DNA from: Opitutia bacterium
Lineage (GTDB): Bacteria; Verrucomicrobiota; Verrucomicrobiia; Opitutales; Opitutaceae
Direction of reading: 5' to 3'
NCBI GenBank assembly: GCA_003157575.1
Contig: PMKA01000116.1
Location: forward strand, 5,039 to 14,490
DNA length: 9,452 bases
The notes under the pieces were generated by a model, which saw only the letters and a program-made list of their open reading frames with translations, searched no databases and was not told the origin of the DNA. Shown piece by piece: positions 1 to 5,537 of the stretch. The position numbers and the translations under genes were made by a program. Within the stretch, counting starts at the first letter, position 1. Each line of letters starts with the position of its first letter.

Positions 1-135
1 TTCAAGTCCGGGCGGGGATACCAGGGGAGGTCGCCCGCTCGGCGCGGCAAGCGGATCAACGAGAAGAGAATCGCCCGCCTGCGTGCGAGGCCCCGTGGTG
101 GAATTTCAGCGCGCCGACATCTCCGGCCGAAGGGG
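1..135 (+). pseudogene. possible IS3-type transposase (OrfB) scrap, very uncertain
   Basis: Frame 1 is open from the first base without a start codon and runs on into the next gene. Its translation includes GKRINEKRIARL followed by RARPRGGISARR. This resembles the helix-turn-helix (HTH_21) part of IS3-family OrfB proteins, where a pattern like 'G.RVN.KRVARLMR..GLRG.SRR' is common. About five residues of that pattern would be missing. No DDE catalytic segment follows, so at most it is a decayed fragment. It could equally be chance coding potential in arginine-rich GC-rich DNA. The resemblance is from memory of the family, not an alignment. Confidence 0.2.
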
Positions 136-142
136 GGGGGGG
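132..142. repeat. homopolymeric tract of 11 G
   Basis: Eleven consecutive G residues lie just upstream of the TATATT box at 148-153. Such tracts are prone to slipped-strand length change and also to sequencing error. Its place in the upstream region of the TonB-domain gene means that a length change would alter promoter spacing or 5' UTR length rather than the protein made from the ATG at 214. Confidence 0.9.
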
Positions 143-147
143 CGGAA

Positions 148-153
148 TATATT
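148..153 (+). promoter_or_regulatory. candidate -10 box for the TonB-domain gene
   Basis: TATATT matches the sigma-70 -10 consensus at five of six positions, and the box sits in the only AT-rich stretch of an otherwise GC-rich upstream region. No good -35 lies 16-18 bp upstream. The nearest GACA-containing hexamer (CCGACA, 114-119) is 28 bp away, with the G11 tract in between. Transcription from here would give a 5' UTR of about 50 nt before the ATG at 214. Confidence 0.3.
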
Positions 154-213
154 TCGCCGCACGTGAAGGGATGTGGAGGCCGCTGGTGTCTTCCTGAGCA
201 GCCACATTCGATC

Positions 214-942
214 ATGAAAACATCCATTCTTAATATTATGACCTTCGGAGCGCTGCTGTTCGGCAGTCTCCTTGGACAGGACGCGTCCTCAACGGCGGGA
301 TGGCAGTCGATGAAAATTCTTCAGACTGTCAACCCGGTCTATCCCAGCCACCTCCTGGAGGTGGGCGTGATGGAAGGGAAGGCACGGATCGTCATCAGCA
401 CGGACGAGAAGGGCAAACTCCTTGACTGGCTCGTGGTCGGCTACACCCAGCCGGCGTTCGCGGAAGCCGCCGTGGTCGCGATCAAGCAGTGGAGGTTTGA
501 GCCGGCCCGCCTGTGGGACGAGGCGGTCGGCATCAACACCGAACTCGAATTCGACTTCAAGGCGTCGGGGGTTGTGGTGACGCTTGCGTCGCTTTCCGAT
601 GTCATTGAAGGGCGGTTTCTGAGCATTCTTAAAGGAGGCTACGTCTACAAACCCTGCCCGCTTCAGAGCCTGGACAAGATTCCCGAGCCGGTCTCCGTTG
701 TAACGCCAAAATATCCGACGGCTCTGGCCGACAAGGGGGTCAAGGGCGCCGTGACGGTCGAGTTTTACATCGACGAAAACGGGTTGGTTCGCATGCCGAC
801 CGTCTCACCCAAGGACAACAGCGTCCTGACAGCGCTCGCGATCGAGTCGCTGGGCCAGTGGAAATTCACGCCGCCGACCTCCAAGGGCAGGGCCGTGCTG
901 GTTAAGGCGAGCGAGGTGTTCGATTTCGAGAAACACGGTTGA
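214..942 (+). CDS. secreted protein with two TonB C-terminal-like domains
   Basis: The predicted product has 242 residues. The ATG at 214 is preferred over the upstream in-frame GTG at 163, because it places a signal-peptide-like N-terminus (MK, then a hydrophobic run ILNIMTFGALLFGSLLG) first. There is no lipobox cysteine. Two TonB_C-like domains follow. Domain 1 covers residues ~33-114 (NPVYPSHLL, a mid-domain D-E-K-G turn, then AIKQWRFEPA). Domain 2 covers ~157-242 (VTPKYPTALADKGVKG, DENGLV, ESLGQWKFTPP). The pattern P.YP ... G..G ... D..G ... W.F.P is the family hallmark. Classical TonB has one such domain, an N-terminal membrane anchor and a Pro-rich spacer; anchor and spacer are missing here. 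The role is therefore more likely periplasmic binding, or partnering an outer-membrane receptor, than energy transduction; this is inference. No convincing Shine-Dalgarno precedes the start. A terminator downstream makes it a separate transcription unit. Confidence 0.88.
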   Translation: MKTSILNIMTFGALLFGSLLGQDASSTAGWQSMKILQTVNPVYPSHLLEVGVMEGKARIVISTDEKGKLLDWLVVGYTQPAFAEAAVVAIKQWRFEPARLWDEAVGINTELEFDFKASGVVVTLASLSDVIEGRFLSILKGGYVYKPCPLQSLDKIPEPVSVVTPKYPTALADKGVKGAVTVEFYIDENGLVRMPTVSPKDNSVLTALAIESLGQWKFTPPTSKGRAVLVKASEVFDFEKHG

Positions 943-950
943 GACGGCAT

Positions 951-964
951 CCGCCTTGCGGCGG
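951..964. other. small GC hairpin after the TonB-domain gene
   Basis: CCGCC-TTGC-GGCGG can form a 5-bp stem with a tetraloop nine bases after the stop codon, followed by the T-rich bases GTCTTTC. It may protect the 3' end or add to termination, but the hairpin further downstream is the stronger terminator. Confidence 0.35.
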
Positions 965-991
965 GTCTTTCGGGGGTATTGCCGGGTCAAT

Positions 992-1022
992 GGTCGCACG
1001 GTGCAAGCCGTGCGGCCTTTTT
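992..1022 (+). terminator. intrinsic (rho-independent) terminator of the TonB-domain gene
   Basis: GGTCGCACGG (992-1001) pairs with CCGTGCGGCC (1008-1017) to form a 10-bp stem with a single G-U pair and a 6-nt loop. It is directly followed by five T residues (1018-1022), then GTT. It starts 50 bases after the stop codon at 940-942. Only the + strand has the T-tract, so it separates the TonB-domain gene from the secretion operon downstream. Confidence 0.85.
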
Positions 1023-1213
1023 GTTGCACCGGATGGAAAGCCCTCCGGCGCATCGCCGATTCCCCGCGAGCAATGGCCCTTCGGATGGCGCGGGAGGAGA
1101 ATCGTTTGTTGACGGCGGAAGGGAGGCGCCTGATCGGAGTGGGCGCCCCGTGGCGCGTCCCATGACCTCCTTTCGCACTGACCTGGATTCCGCAGTTGAG
1201 GCTTCCGCTCCTC
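1023..1213. other. gene-free palindrome-rich spacer
   Basis: No credible gene is seen here; the open frames across it lack family features. It contains several short inverted repeats: CCGGA/TCCGG around 1030-1048, CCCGCG (1063-1068) with CGCGGG (1089-1094), and two GGCGCC sites (1125-1130 and 1142-1147). An in-frame ATG at 1162 could give the downstream pseudopilin a leader of about 90 residues, but that start has no ribosome-binding site. Confidence 0.5.
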
Positions 1214-1357
1214 GTAGCTGCGAGCTTGAGCAGGCGGACGTCGCCTCTGGTAGCCGCGAGCGTGAGCGAGTGGATTTTGCCTCCAGTAGCCGCGAGCGTG
1301 AGCAAGCGGATGTCGCCTCCGGTAGCCGCGAGCGTGAGCGAGTGGCTATAGCCTCAA
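1214..1357. repeat. four tandem copies of a 36-bp repeat
   Basis: Units begin at 1214, 1250, 1286 and 1322, exactly 36 bp apart. They share the core GTAGCCGCGAGCGTGAGC and end in a GCCTC motif; the first copy is the most diverged. Copies 1 and 3 resemble each other (GCGGACGTC / GCGGATGTC after the core), as do copies 2 and 4 (GAGTGG after the core). This suggests that a 72-bp pair was duplicated. Bases 1198-1213 look like the end of a further degraded unit. Because 36 is a multiple of three, frame 1 stays open and reads as a 12-residue Ser-Arg-Glu-Arg-Glu-rich repeat. It ends 14 bp before the preferred start of the large pseudopilin. Confidence 0.95.
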
Positions 1358-1371
1358 CTGCGAAATCATGC

Positions 1372-4299
1372 ATGAACCGCGACGGAGTATCGAAGCGCGT
1401 CGCGTCGCAGTCCGGCTGTCCGCGCGGCGGTTTCGCCCTGCTGATCACCATCACGCTGATGGCGTTCGTGGTGCTGCTCGTGCTGAGCCTGGCGACGCTC
1501 ACGCGGATCGAAACGGCGGTTGGCGGCAACGTGCGCAGGGAACAGGAAGCCCGTCAGAACGCCCTGCTGGCTCTCCACGCTGCCATCGGAAGGCTTCAGC
1601 GGTTCGCGGGCGCCGACACGCGCGCAACCGCGCGCGCGGACATCCTGCCGGAATCCACCGGCAATCCTTACTGGACCGGAGTCTGGGACGCCGCGTCCAC
1701 GTCGCGCGCCCCGCTCACGTGGCTTGTCAGCGGGAACGAGACCGATCCTCTCGCGTTCACTCCGGATCTTTCGCCGGCGGCCGATCCCGCCCCGGGCAAC
1801 GAGTCGGTCTGGCTGTTGCGCACGCCGGCCGGAACGTCGGCGCAGTGCGTCAAGCTCGGACGCCGCCCGCTGAGCGCCGCGGGCCTCCCCGGCTTCGATG
1901 GACCGTATGTGGTCGGCCACTACGCCTGGTGGGTGGGCGACGAGGGTGTGAAGGCGAAATTTAACCTCGTTAATCCGTACGCCGGGGCGGTGGCCGGCAC
2001 GGCGGACAACCTTCTGGAGTTCATGTCGGCACAGCAGTCCGGCATCGAGCAGCTCGCGAGCGGCTTCGCGACGTATTCCGTGGCAAAGGGAGGGACGGCA
2101 GCCGGCGCCTCCCTGCGCGGACGCCTCGCGCGGGTCCTCGCCCCCGAACAGATCGTCTATTCCGACTCCACCTTCAGCCTTGTGACGGTGCGCGACCGGT
2201 TCCACGACCTGACCACCTGCTCGCTTGGCGTGCTGGCGAACGTTGCGAACGGCGGTTTGAAAAAGGACCTCACACGAGGGCTGGATGCGGGAGCGGGCGT
2301 CCCGGACGGACCGGTGTTTCCCGGCGGCCCGGCCTGGGCTCTCGTGCGCTCCTATTACCAATTGCGCCCGGCTTTGGTTGATGGCAGCCGGCAGGTCCAG
2401 CCGCGCGCATCTTCGCCAACGCAGCACGGGGTTCATCCCCTCGTCGTGCTTGCGCAGGTCGTGTGGGGCGGCAGCCGCGTCAACGGGAAATTCCGACTCC
2501 TGTTCCGGCCGATGGTTGTTCTGGGCAATCCCTACAGCGTTTCACTCGCGCCGGCCGACTACCGCCTGACATGGCGGCAGGACGGTGCCGTCGAATTGCA
2601 GAATCCGCCTGGTGTCGCAGGCGCACCTGCAGTCTCGGGCACGCCGGCGCAGCTGCTGGGCGGGGAGTTGTCGCTGCGGATTCCCCAGGCCGGCTTTCTC
2701 CCAGGAGAGGCGAGGGTGTTCACGATGGCCGCGTCCGACGGGCAGATTCCCTATCCCCCCGGCGCCGGTCTGACGCTGGCCGCCGGGTACTCCGAAACGA
2801 GCTGTGCGTTCGCCGACCTGGCTGCTGCTGCGGATCCGTCTGCCCCGGCGATGCGCGTGCGGGTTGGCGGGAGCACGGCGGGATTTGAATTCTCCTTCGG
2901 CGACGGGACGCGTCTTCAGGAAGTGACCGGCTGTGCGGCCAACGCCCCGGATTGTTCCGGATCGATGCCGTTTCTGGGCGCGCCGGTGCGGATCGGGTTG
3001 CGTCTTTCCGACAGCACCCGCAACTCGCCCGACGACTCCCACGGTCTGCGCTGGCTGGCGGGATTCAATCTTCGAGCCACGGAGATCGGCCCGCTCGCGG
3101 CATGGGGGCGCAATCCGCAGTACGATGCTGCGACTCCGCTGGGTGGCGACGACAACACCTGCCTTGGCGCGAACGACGTCTACTGGGGGCCCAGCCATCG
3201 CGCCGTCTGCGGCGGCCAGCAGTTTGCCACGCTCTTTGACCTTCCGTGCGCGGACCTGCACTCGCTCGCCCAGCTGCAGCACGCCAATCTTCAGCCGGTC
3301 AACACCGGGGCGGGCTGCACGGTGGGCCATTCTTATGCCGATCCCCATACGCCCGACGGAACGCCCGATTTCAACTACCTCCTCAACCGGGCGCTCTGGG
3401 ACGGGTTCTTCTTCTCCACACTGCCCGCCGGGACCAGCTCTTTCCCGGCGGCGATTCCCAACCGGAGGCTGGTCTGCTATTCCAACGGATTCGGCCCGCC
3501 GGAAGCAGGCGCGGTGCTGAATTACGACACGGCTGCCGCCCATCTGCTCGTCAACGGGCCGTTCAACATCAACTCGACCTCGGTGGCGGCCTGGCAGGCG
3601 CTGTTCGCCTCGCTCAACGGACAGAGCCTTGCCTGGACCGCCCCGGGGACGACGACGGCGCATGTGGAGACGGTGGCGAACGCGTTTCTGCGCAGCCCCG
3701 TGACAAACGGCGGCGCAACCGATGGCTGGTGCGGTTACCGTACGCTCAGCGCGACAGAGGTGCAGCGCCTCGCGACCGCCGTGGTGGACGCAATTCGCGC
3801 CCATGGTCCGTTTCGCTCGCTCGCGGAATTCGTCAACCGTCCTTTGACCGGTGGGAGCGAAAGCGCGCGCCTGTGCGGCCTGCTGCAATCAGCCCTCGAC
3901 CGCACGGTCAATCCGCCTCCGTCGCTCGCTCCCGCCTCCGGCCTGCCGGCCACCGCGGGACCGAGTCCCGCCCTGCCGTGGCCGGCGGCGTCGCAAGGCC
4001 ATGTGTCGACACTCGCCCCGGGCTGGCTTTCGCAGGCCGACGTGCTGGCGGTTCTCGGACCGGCCCTGACGGCGCGCTCCGACACCTTCCTGGTGCGGGC
4101 CTACGGAGATGCGTCGAACCCCGCGACGGGCGCCACCGAATGCCGCGTGTGGTGCGAGGCGGTTGTGCAACGCGTGCCGGATTATGTCGACCGCGCCGAT
4201 CCACCCGAGGCCGCGACCGGCCTGAACGAAACCAACCGGGTCTACGGCCGCCGGTTTCAAATCGTGCGGTTCCGCTGGCTGTCAGCAGCGGAGGTATAG
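1372..4299 (+). CDS. giant PilX/GspK-like pseudopilin (verrucomicrobial type)
   Basis: The predicted product has 975 residues. The ATG at 1372 gives a typical 20-residue prepilin leader ending in Arg-Gly-Gly before the hydrophobic stretch FALLITITLMAFVVLLVLSL (21-40). Cleavage is expected at G20/F21. Mature position 5, normally Glu, is Ile, as tolerated in GspK/PilX-type subunits. Next comes ARQNALLALHAAIGRLQRFA (amphipathic helix), then WWVGDEGVKAKFN near 186-198, and a long extracytoplasmic region with many cysteines. Around 794-850 a helical segment (VVDAIRAHGPFRSLAEFVN) recalls the helix-hairpin-helix part of GspK. The C-terminus has WCEAVVQRVPDYVD and then GRRFQIVRFRWLS. I associate this layout with large verrucomicrobial pilin-like proteins (compare Verru_Chthon cassette protein A), from memory. 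It probably forms or caps the pseudopilus. An upstream in-frame ATG at 1162 would read through the 36-bp repeats and is less likely. No Shine-Dalgarno is evident. Confidence 0.85.
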   Translation: MNRDGVSKRVASQSGCPRGGFALLITITLMAFVVLLVLSLATLTRIETAVGGNVRREQEARQNALLALHAAIGRLQRFAGADTRATARADILPESTGNPYWTGVWDAASTSRAPLTWLVSGNETDPLAFTPDLSPAADPAPGNESVWLLRTPAGTSAQCVKLGRRPLSAAGLPGFDGPYVVGHYAWWVGDEGVKAKFNLVNPYAGAVAGTADNLLEFMSAQQSGIEQLASGFATYSVAKGGTAAGASLRGRLARVLAPEQIVYSDSTFSLVTVRDRFHDLTTCSLGVLANVANGGLKKDLTRGLDAGAGVPDGPVFPGGPAWALVRSYYQLRPALVDGSRQVQPRASSPTQHGVHPLVVLAQVVWGGSRVNGKFRLLFRPMVVLGNPYSVSLAPADYRLTWRQDGAVELQNPPGVAGAPAVSGTPAQLLGGELSLRIPQAGFLPGEARVFTMAASDGQIPYPPGAGLTLAAGYSETSCAFADLAAAADPSAPAMRVRVGGSTAGFEFSFGDGTRLQEVTGCAANAPDCSGSMPFLGAPVRIGLRLSDSTRNSPDDSHGLRWLAGFNLRATEIGPLAAWGRNPQYDAATPLGGDDNTCLGANDVYWGPSHRAVCGGQQFATLFDLPCADLHSLAQLQHANLQPVNTGAGCTVGHSYADPHTPDGTPDFNYLLNRALWDGFFFSTLPAGTSSFPAAIPNRRLVCYSNGFGPPEAGAVLNYDTAAAHLLVNGPFNINSTSVAAWQALFASLNGQSLAWTAPGTTTAHVETVANAFLRSPVTNGGATDGWCGYRTLSATEVQRLATAVVDAIRAHGPFRSLAEFVNRPLTGGSESARLCGLLQSALDRTVNPPPSLAPASGLPATAGPSPALPWPAASQGHVSTLAPGWLSQADVLAVLGPALTARSDTFLVRAYGDASNPATGATECRVWCEAVVQRVPDYVDRADPPEAATGLNETNRVYGRRFQIVRFRWLSAAEV

Positions 4300-4316
4300 G
4301 CCGGCCTCGTGCCAGT

Positions 4317-4371
4317 TGTAGGAGCTTGCTCGCGGGCGAATCTTCTGATCGCCTGCAAGCAGGCTCCTACA
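4317..4371. repeat. hairpin repeat, copy 1
   Basis: TGTAGGAGCTTGCTCGC opens the left arm and the right arm ends GGCTCCTACA. About 20 of 23 bases pair across a short loop (AATCTTCTGA region). It starts 18 bases after the stop of the large pseudopilin and could act as a transcript-end or processing structure, although no T-tract follows. It resembles the GTAGGAGC-type REP elements known from Pseudomonas (from memory). Confidence 0.9.
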
Positions 4372-4385
4372 GGGTATTGTCAAAT

Positions 4386-4441
4386 TGTAGGAGCTTGCTC
4401 GCAAGCGACCGCTTCTGATCGCCTGCAAGCAGGCTCCAACA
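4386..4441. repeat. hairpin repeat, copy 2
   Basis: This is a second copy of the element at 4317-4371, in the same orientation with a 69-bp period and nearly identical arms. It is one base longer near the loop (GACCGCTTCTGATC), and the last pairs are altered (CTCCAACA instead of CTCCTACA). The two copies together form a stable double stem-loop between the large pseudopilin gene and gspG. Confidence 0.9.
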
Positions 4442-4541
4442 TCTTGCATGGACTATTTCCGGGCGTGGATCGTCAGGCTTGGACAAAACGATTTCGGAAG
4501 AAACCGTTGGCTCTTTTCGGCGTCTGAACCACCGCCCGGAC

Positions 4542-4570
4542 TCGACAAATACCAGCCCCTGGCGTTTAAC
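4542..4570 (+). promoter_or_regulatory. candidate sigma-70 promoter for gspG, possibly leaderless
   Basis: TCGACA (4542-4547, five of six to TTGACA) and TTTAAC (4565-4570, four of six to TATAAT) are separated by exactly 17 bp. Transcription would begin near 4577, about three bases before the gspG ATG at 4580. That would give a leaderless or near-leaderless mRNA, which fits the absence of any Shine-Dalgarno there. It lies just downstream of the double hairpin repeat, where a new transcription unit would be expected. The call rests on consensus matching only. Confidence 0.4.
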
Positions 4571-4579
4571 TCTCCTGCC

Positions 4580-5029
4580 ATGAAGCCTGCGTCCCGCCAT
4601 TTCTCCCGCATCTCCCAACGGACCAACGAGGCGTTCACGCTTCTGGAAATTCTCGTCGTCCTTGCAATCATCGGAATGCTGGTCGGCCTCGCCGTCACCA
4701 ACGTCGGCAACATCTTCTCGTCGAGCCAGACGGACATCACGAGGTTGTTTGTGAAGCAGAGCATGCAGGCGCCGTTGAGCGTCTTCAAGATCCACATGGG
4801 CGACTACCCGACGACGGCGGAGGGGTTGCAGGCGTTGATCGCTGCGCCGGCCAACAAGGCAGACCGGTGGCGCGGACCGTACCTCAACGAAAGCAAGATT
4901 CCCACCGACCCGTGGGGCGAGCCGTATCAGTACCGTTATCCCGGCGTGAAGAACAAGAACTCCTACGACCTGTGGTCGAAGGGGCCCGACAAGATCGATG
5001 GCACTGACGACGACATCGGCAACTGGTAG
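4580..5029 (+). CDS. gspG: type II secretion major pseudopilin GspG
   Basis: The predicted product has 149 residues, usual for GspG. The ATG at 4580 gives an 18-residue basic leader, followed by FTLLEILVVLAIIGMLVGLA (19-38). Glu at mature position 5 is present, as needed for docking to neighbouring subunits. The -1 residue is Ala instead of the usual Gly. The globular part has GDYPTTAEGLQALIAAP, WRGPYLNE, PTDPWGEPYQY and a C-terminal DGTDDDIGNW. This last motif corresponds to the calcium-binding loop of major pseudopilins. The protein polymerises into the periplasmic pseudopilus that pushes substrates through the secretin. An upstream in-frame ATG at 4448 would add 44 residues with no family features and is rejected. 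The gene overlaps gspH by 32 nt. Confidence 0.97.
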   Translation: MKPASRHFSRISQRTNEAFTLLEILVVLAIIGMLVGLAVTNVGNIFSSSQTDITRLFVKQSMQAPLSVFKIHMGDYPTTAEGLQALIAAPANKADRWRGPYLNESKIPTDPWGEPYQYRYPGVKNKNSYDLWSKGPDKIDGTDDDIGNW

Positions 5030-5537
5030 GCGTTCGCCGACGGCAAAGACCTCAGCGTTCACTTTGCTGGAAATCCTGCTGGTCCTCGCGCTCATGGGCC
5101 TGATCAGCGGGGTGCTTGCCGTGGGGATCTCCAGAGCTTTCGACAACGACCATCCGGCCCCCGACGAGGTTTTCTGGCAGGCCTGCCGCTCTGCCCAGAA
5201 GCTCGCGTCGTTGAGCGAGAGCGACACAAGCCTTTCATTCGATTCCAAGGCGAAAAGACTCGTCTGGAGCAACGGCCAGCAGACTGACAGCGCCGCGCTG
5301 GATACCACGCATGGCGACGTCAGCGTGCAATTCCTTCAGGCGGCCAAGGGGGGCAGCCTTATCCTGATCGCCGGGCGTGTCGTGGAGACGCAGGAGGTTT
5401 CGCACGTCGTGTTTTATCCGGACGGCACGTGCATGGCCTTCCGGGTGCAATTCCGGATCGGATCGACCGCGTGGCAGGCCGGCATCGATCCATGGACCTG
5501 CGCACCGGTGCTCGAGAAAACGGAAACCAAATCGTGA
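4998..5537 (+). CDS. gspH: type II secretion minor pseudopilin GspH
   Basis: The predicted product has 179 residues. The ATG at 4998 lies inside gspG (32-nt overlap) and is the only start giving a normal leader: 20 residues, rich in Thr and Ser with RR and K. The prepilin site is SA/FTLLEILLVLALMGLISG, with Ala at -1 and Glu at mature position 5. The remainder is beta-rich, with VVFYPDGTC and a closing strand, as in GspH/FimT proteins, where a 'FYPDG' turn is common. GspH sits near the pseudopilus tip with GspI, GspJ and GspK. Its leader codons overlap the codons of the gspG calcium loop in another frame, so neither can change freely. The stop TGA overlaps a GTG that may start gspI. Confidence 0.92.
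   Translation: MALTTTSATGRRSPTAKTSAFTLLEILLVLALMGLISGVLAVGISRAFDNDHPAPDEVFWQACRSAQKLASLSESDTSLSFDSKAKRLVWSNGQQTDSAALDTTHGDVSVQFLQAAKGGSLILIAGRVVETQEVSHVVFYPDGTCMAFRVQFRIGSTAWQAGIDPWTCAPVLEKTETKS

Noticed and set aside
1109..1137. Promoter starting with TTGACG at 1109
   Set aside because: The -35-like hexamer has no AT-rich -10 partner 16-18 bp downstream.
1214..1357. CRISPR array
   Set aside because: The 36-bp period is CRISPR-like, but the units are contiguous with no spacers and no cas genes are present.
2542..3888. Long open frame of 448 codons on the - strand
   Set aside because: It lies wholly inside the giant pseudopilin gene, its product is Arg/Gly/Pro-rich with no recognisable fold, and such frames are expected opposite GC-rich genes. 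The same applies to the - strand frame at 1366-2436.
4317..4371. Intrinsic terminator at hairpin repeat copy 1
   Set aside because: The stem is strong, but no T-tract follows either copy, so it is listed as a repeat; termination there is not shown.
3246..4418. 390-codon + strand frame overlapping the end of the giant pseudopilin
   Set aside because: It is an Arg-rich shadow frame. Its end runs through both hairpin repeats, and the overlapping pseudopilin frame carries the recognisable C-terminal motifs.
4448..4579. N-terminal extension of gspG from an upstream ATG
   Set aside because: The extra 44 residues have no prepilin features, and the ATG at 4580 gives a normal basic leader of 18 residues.
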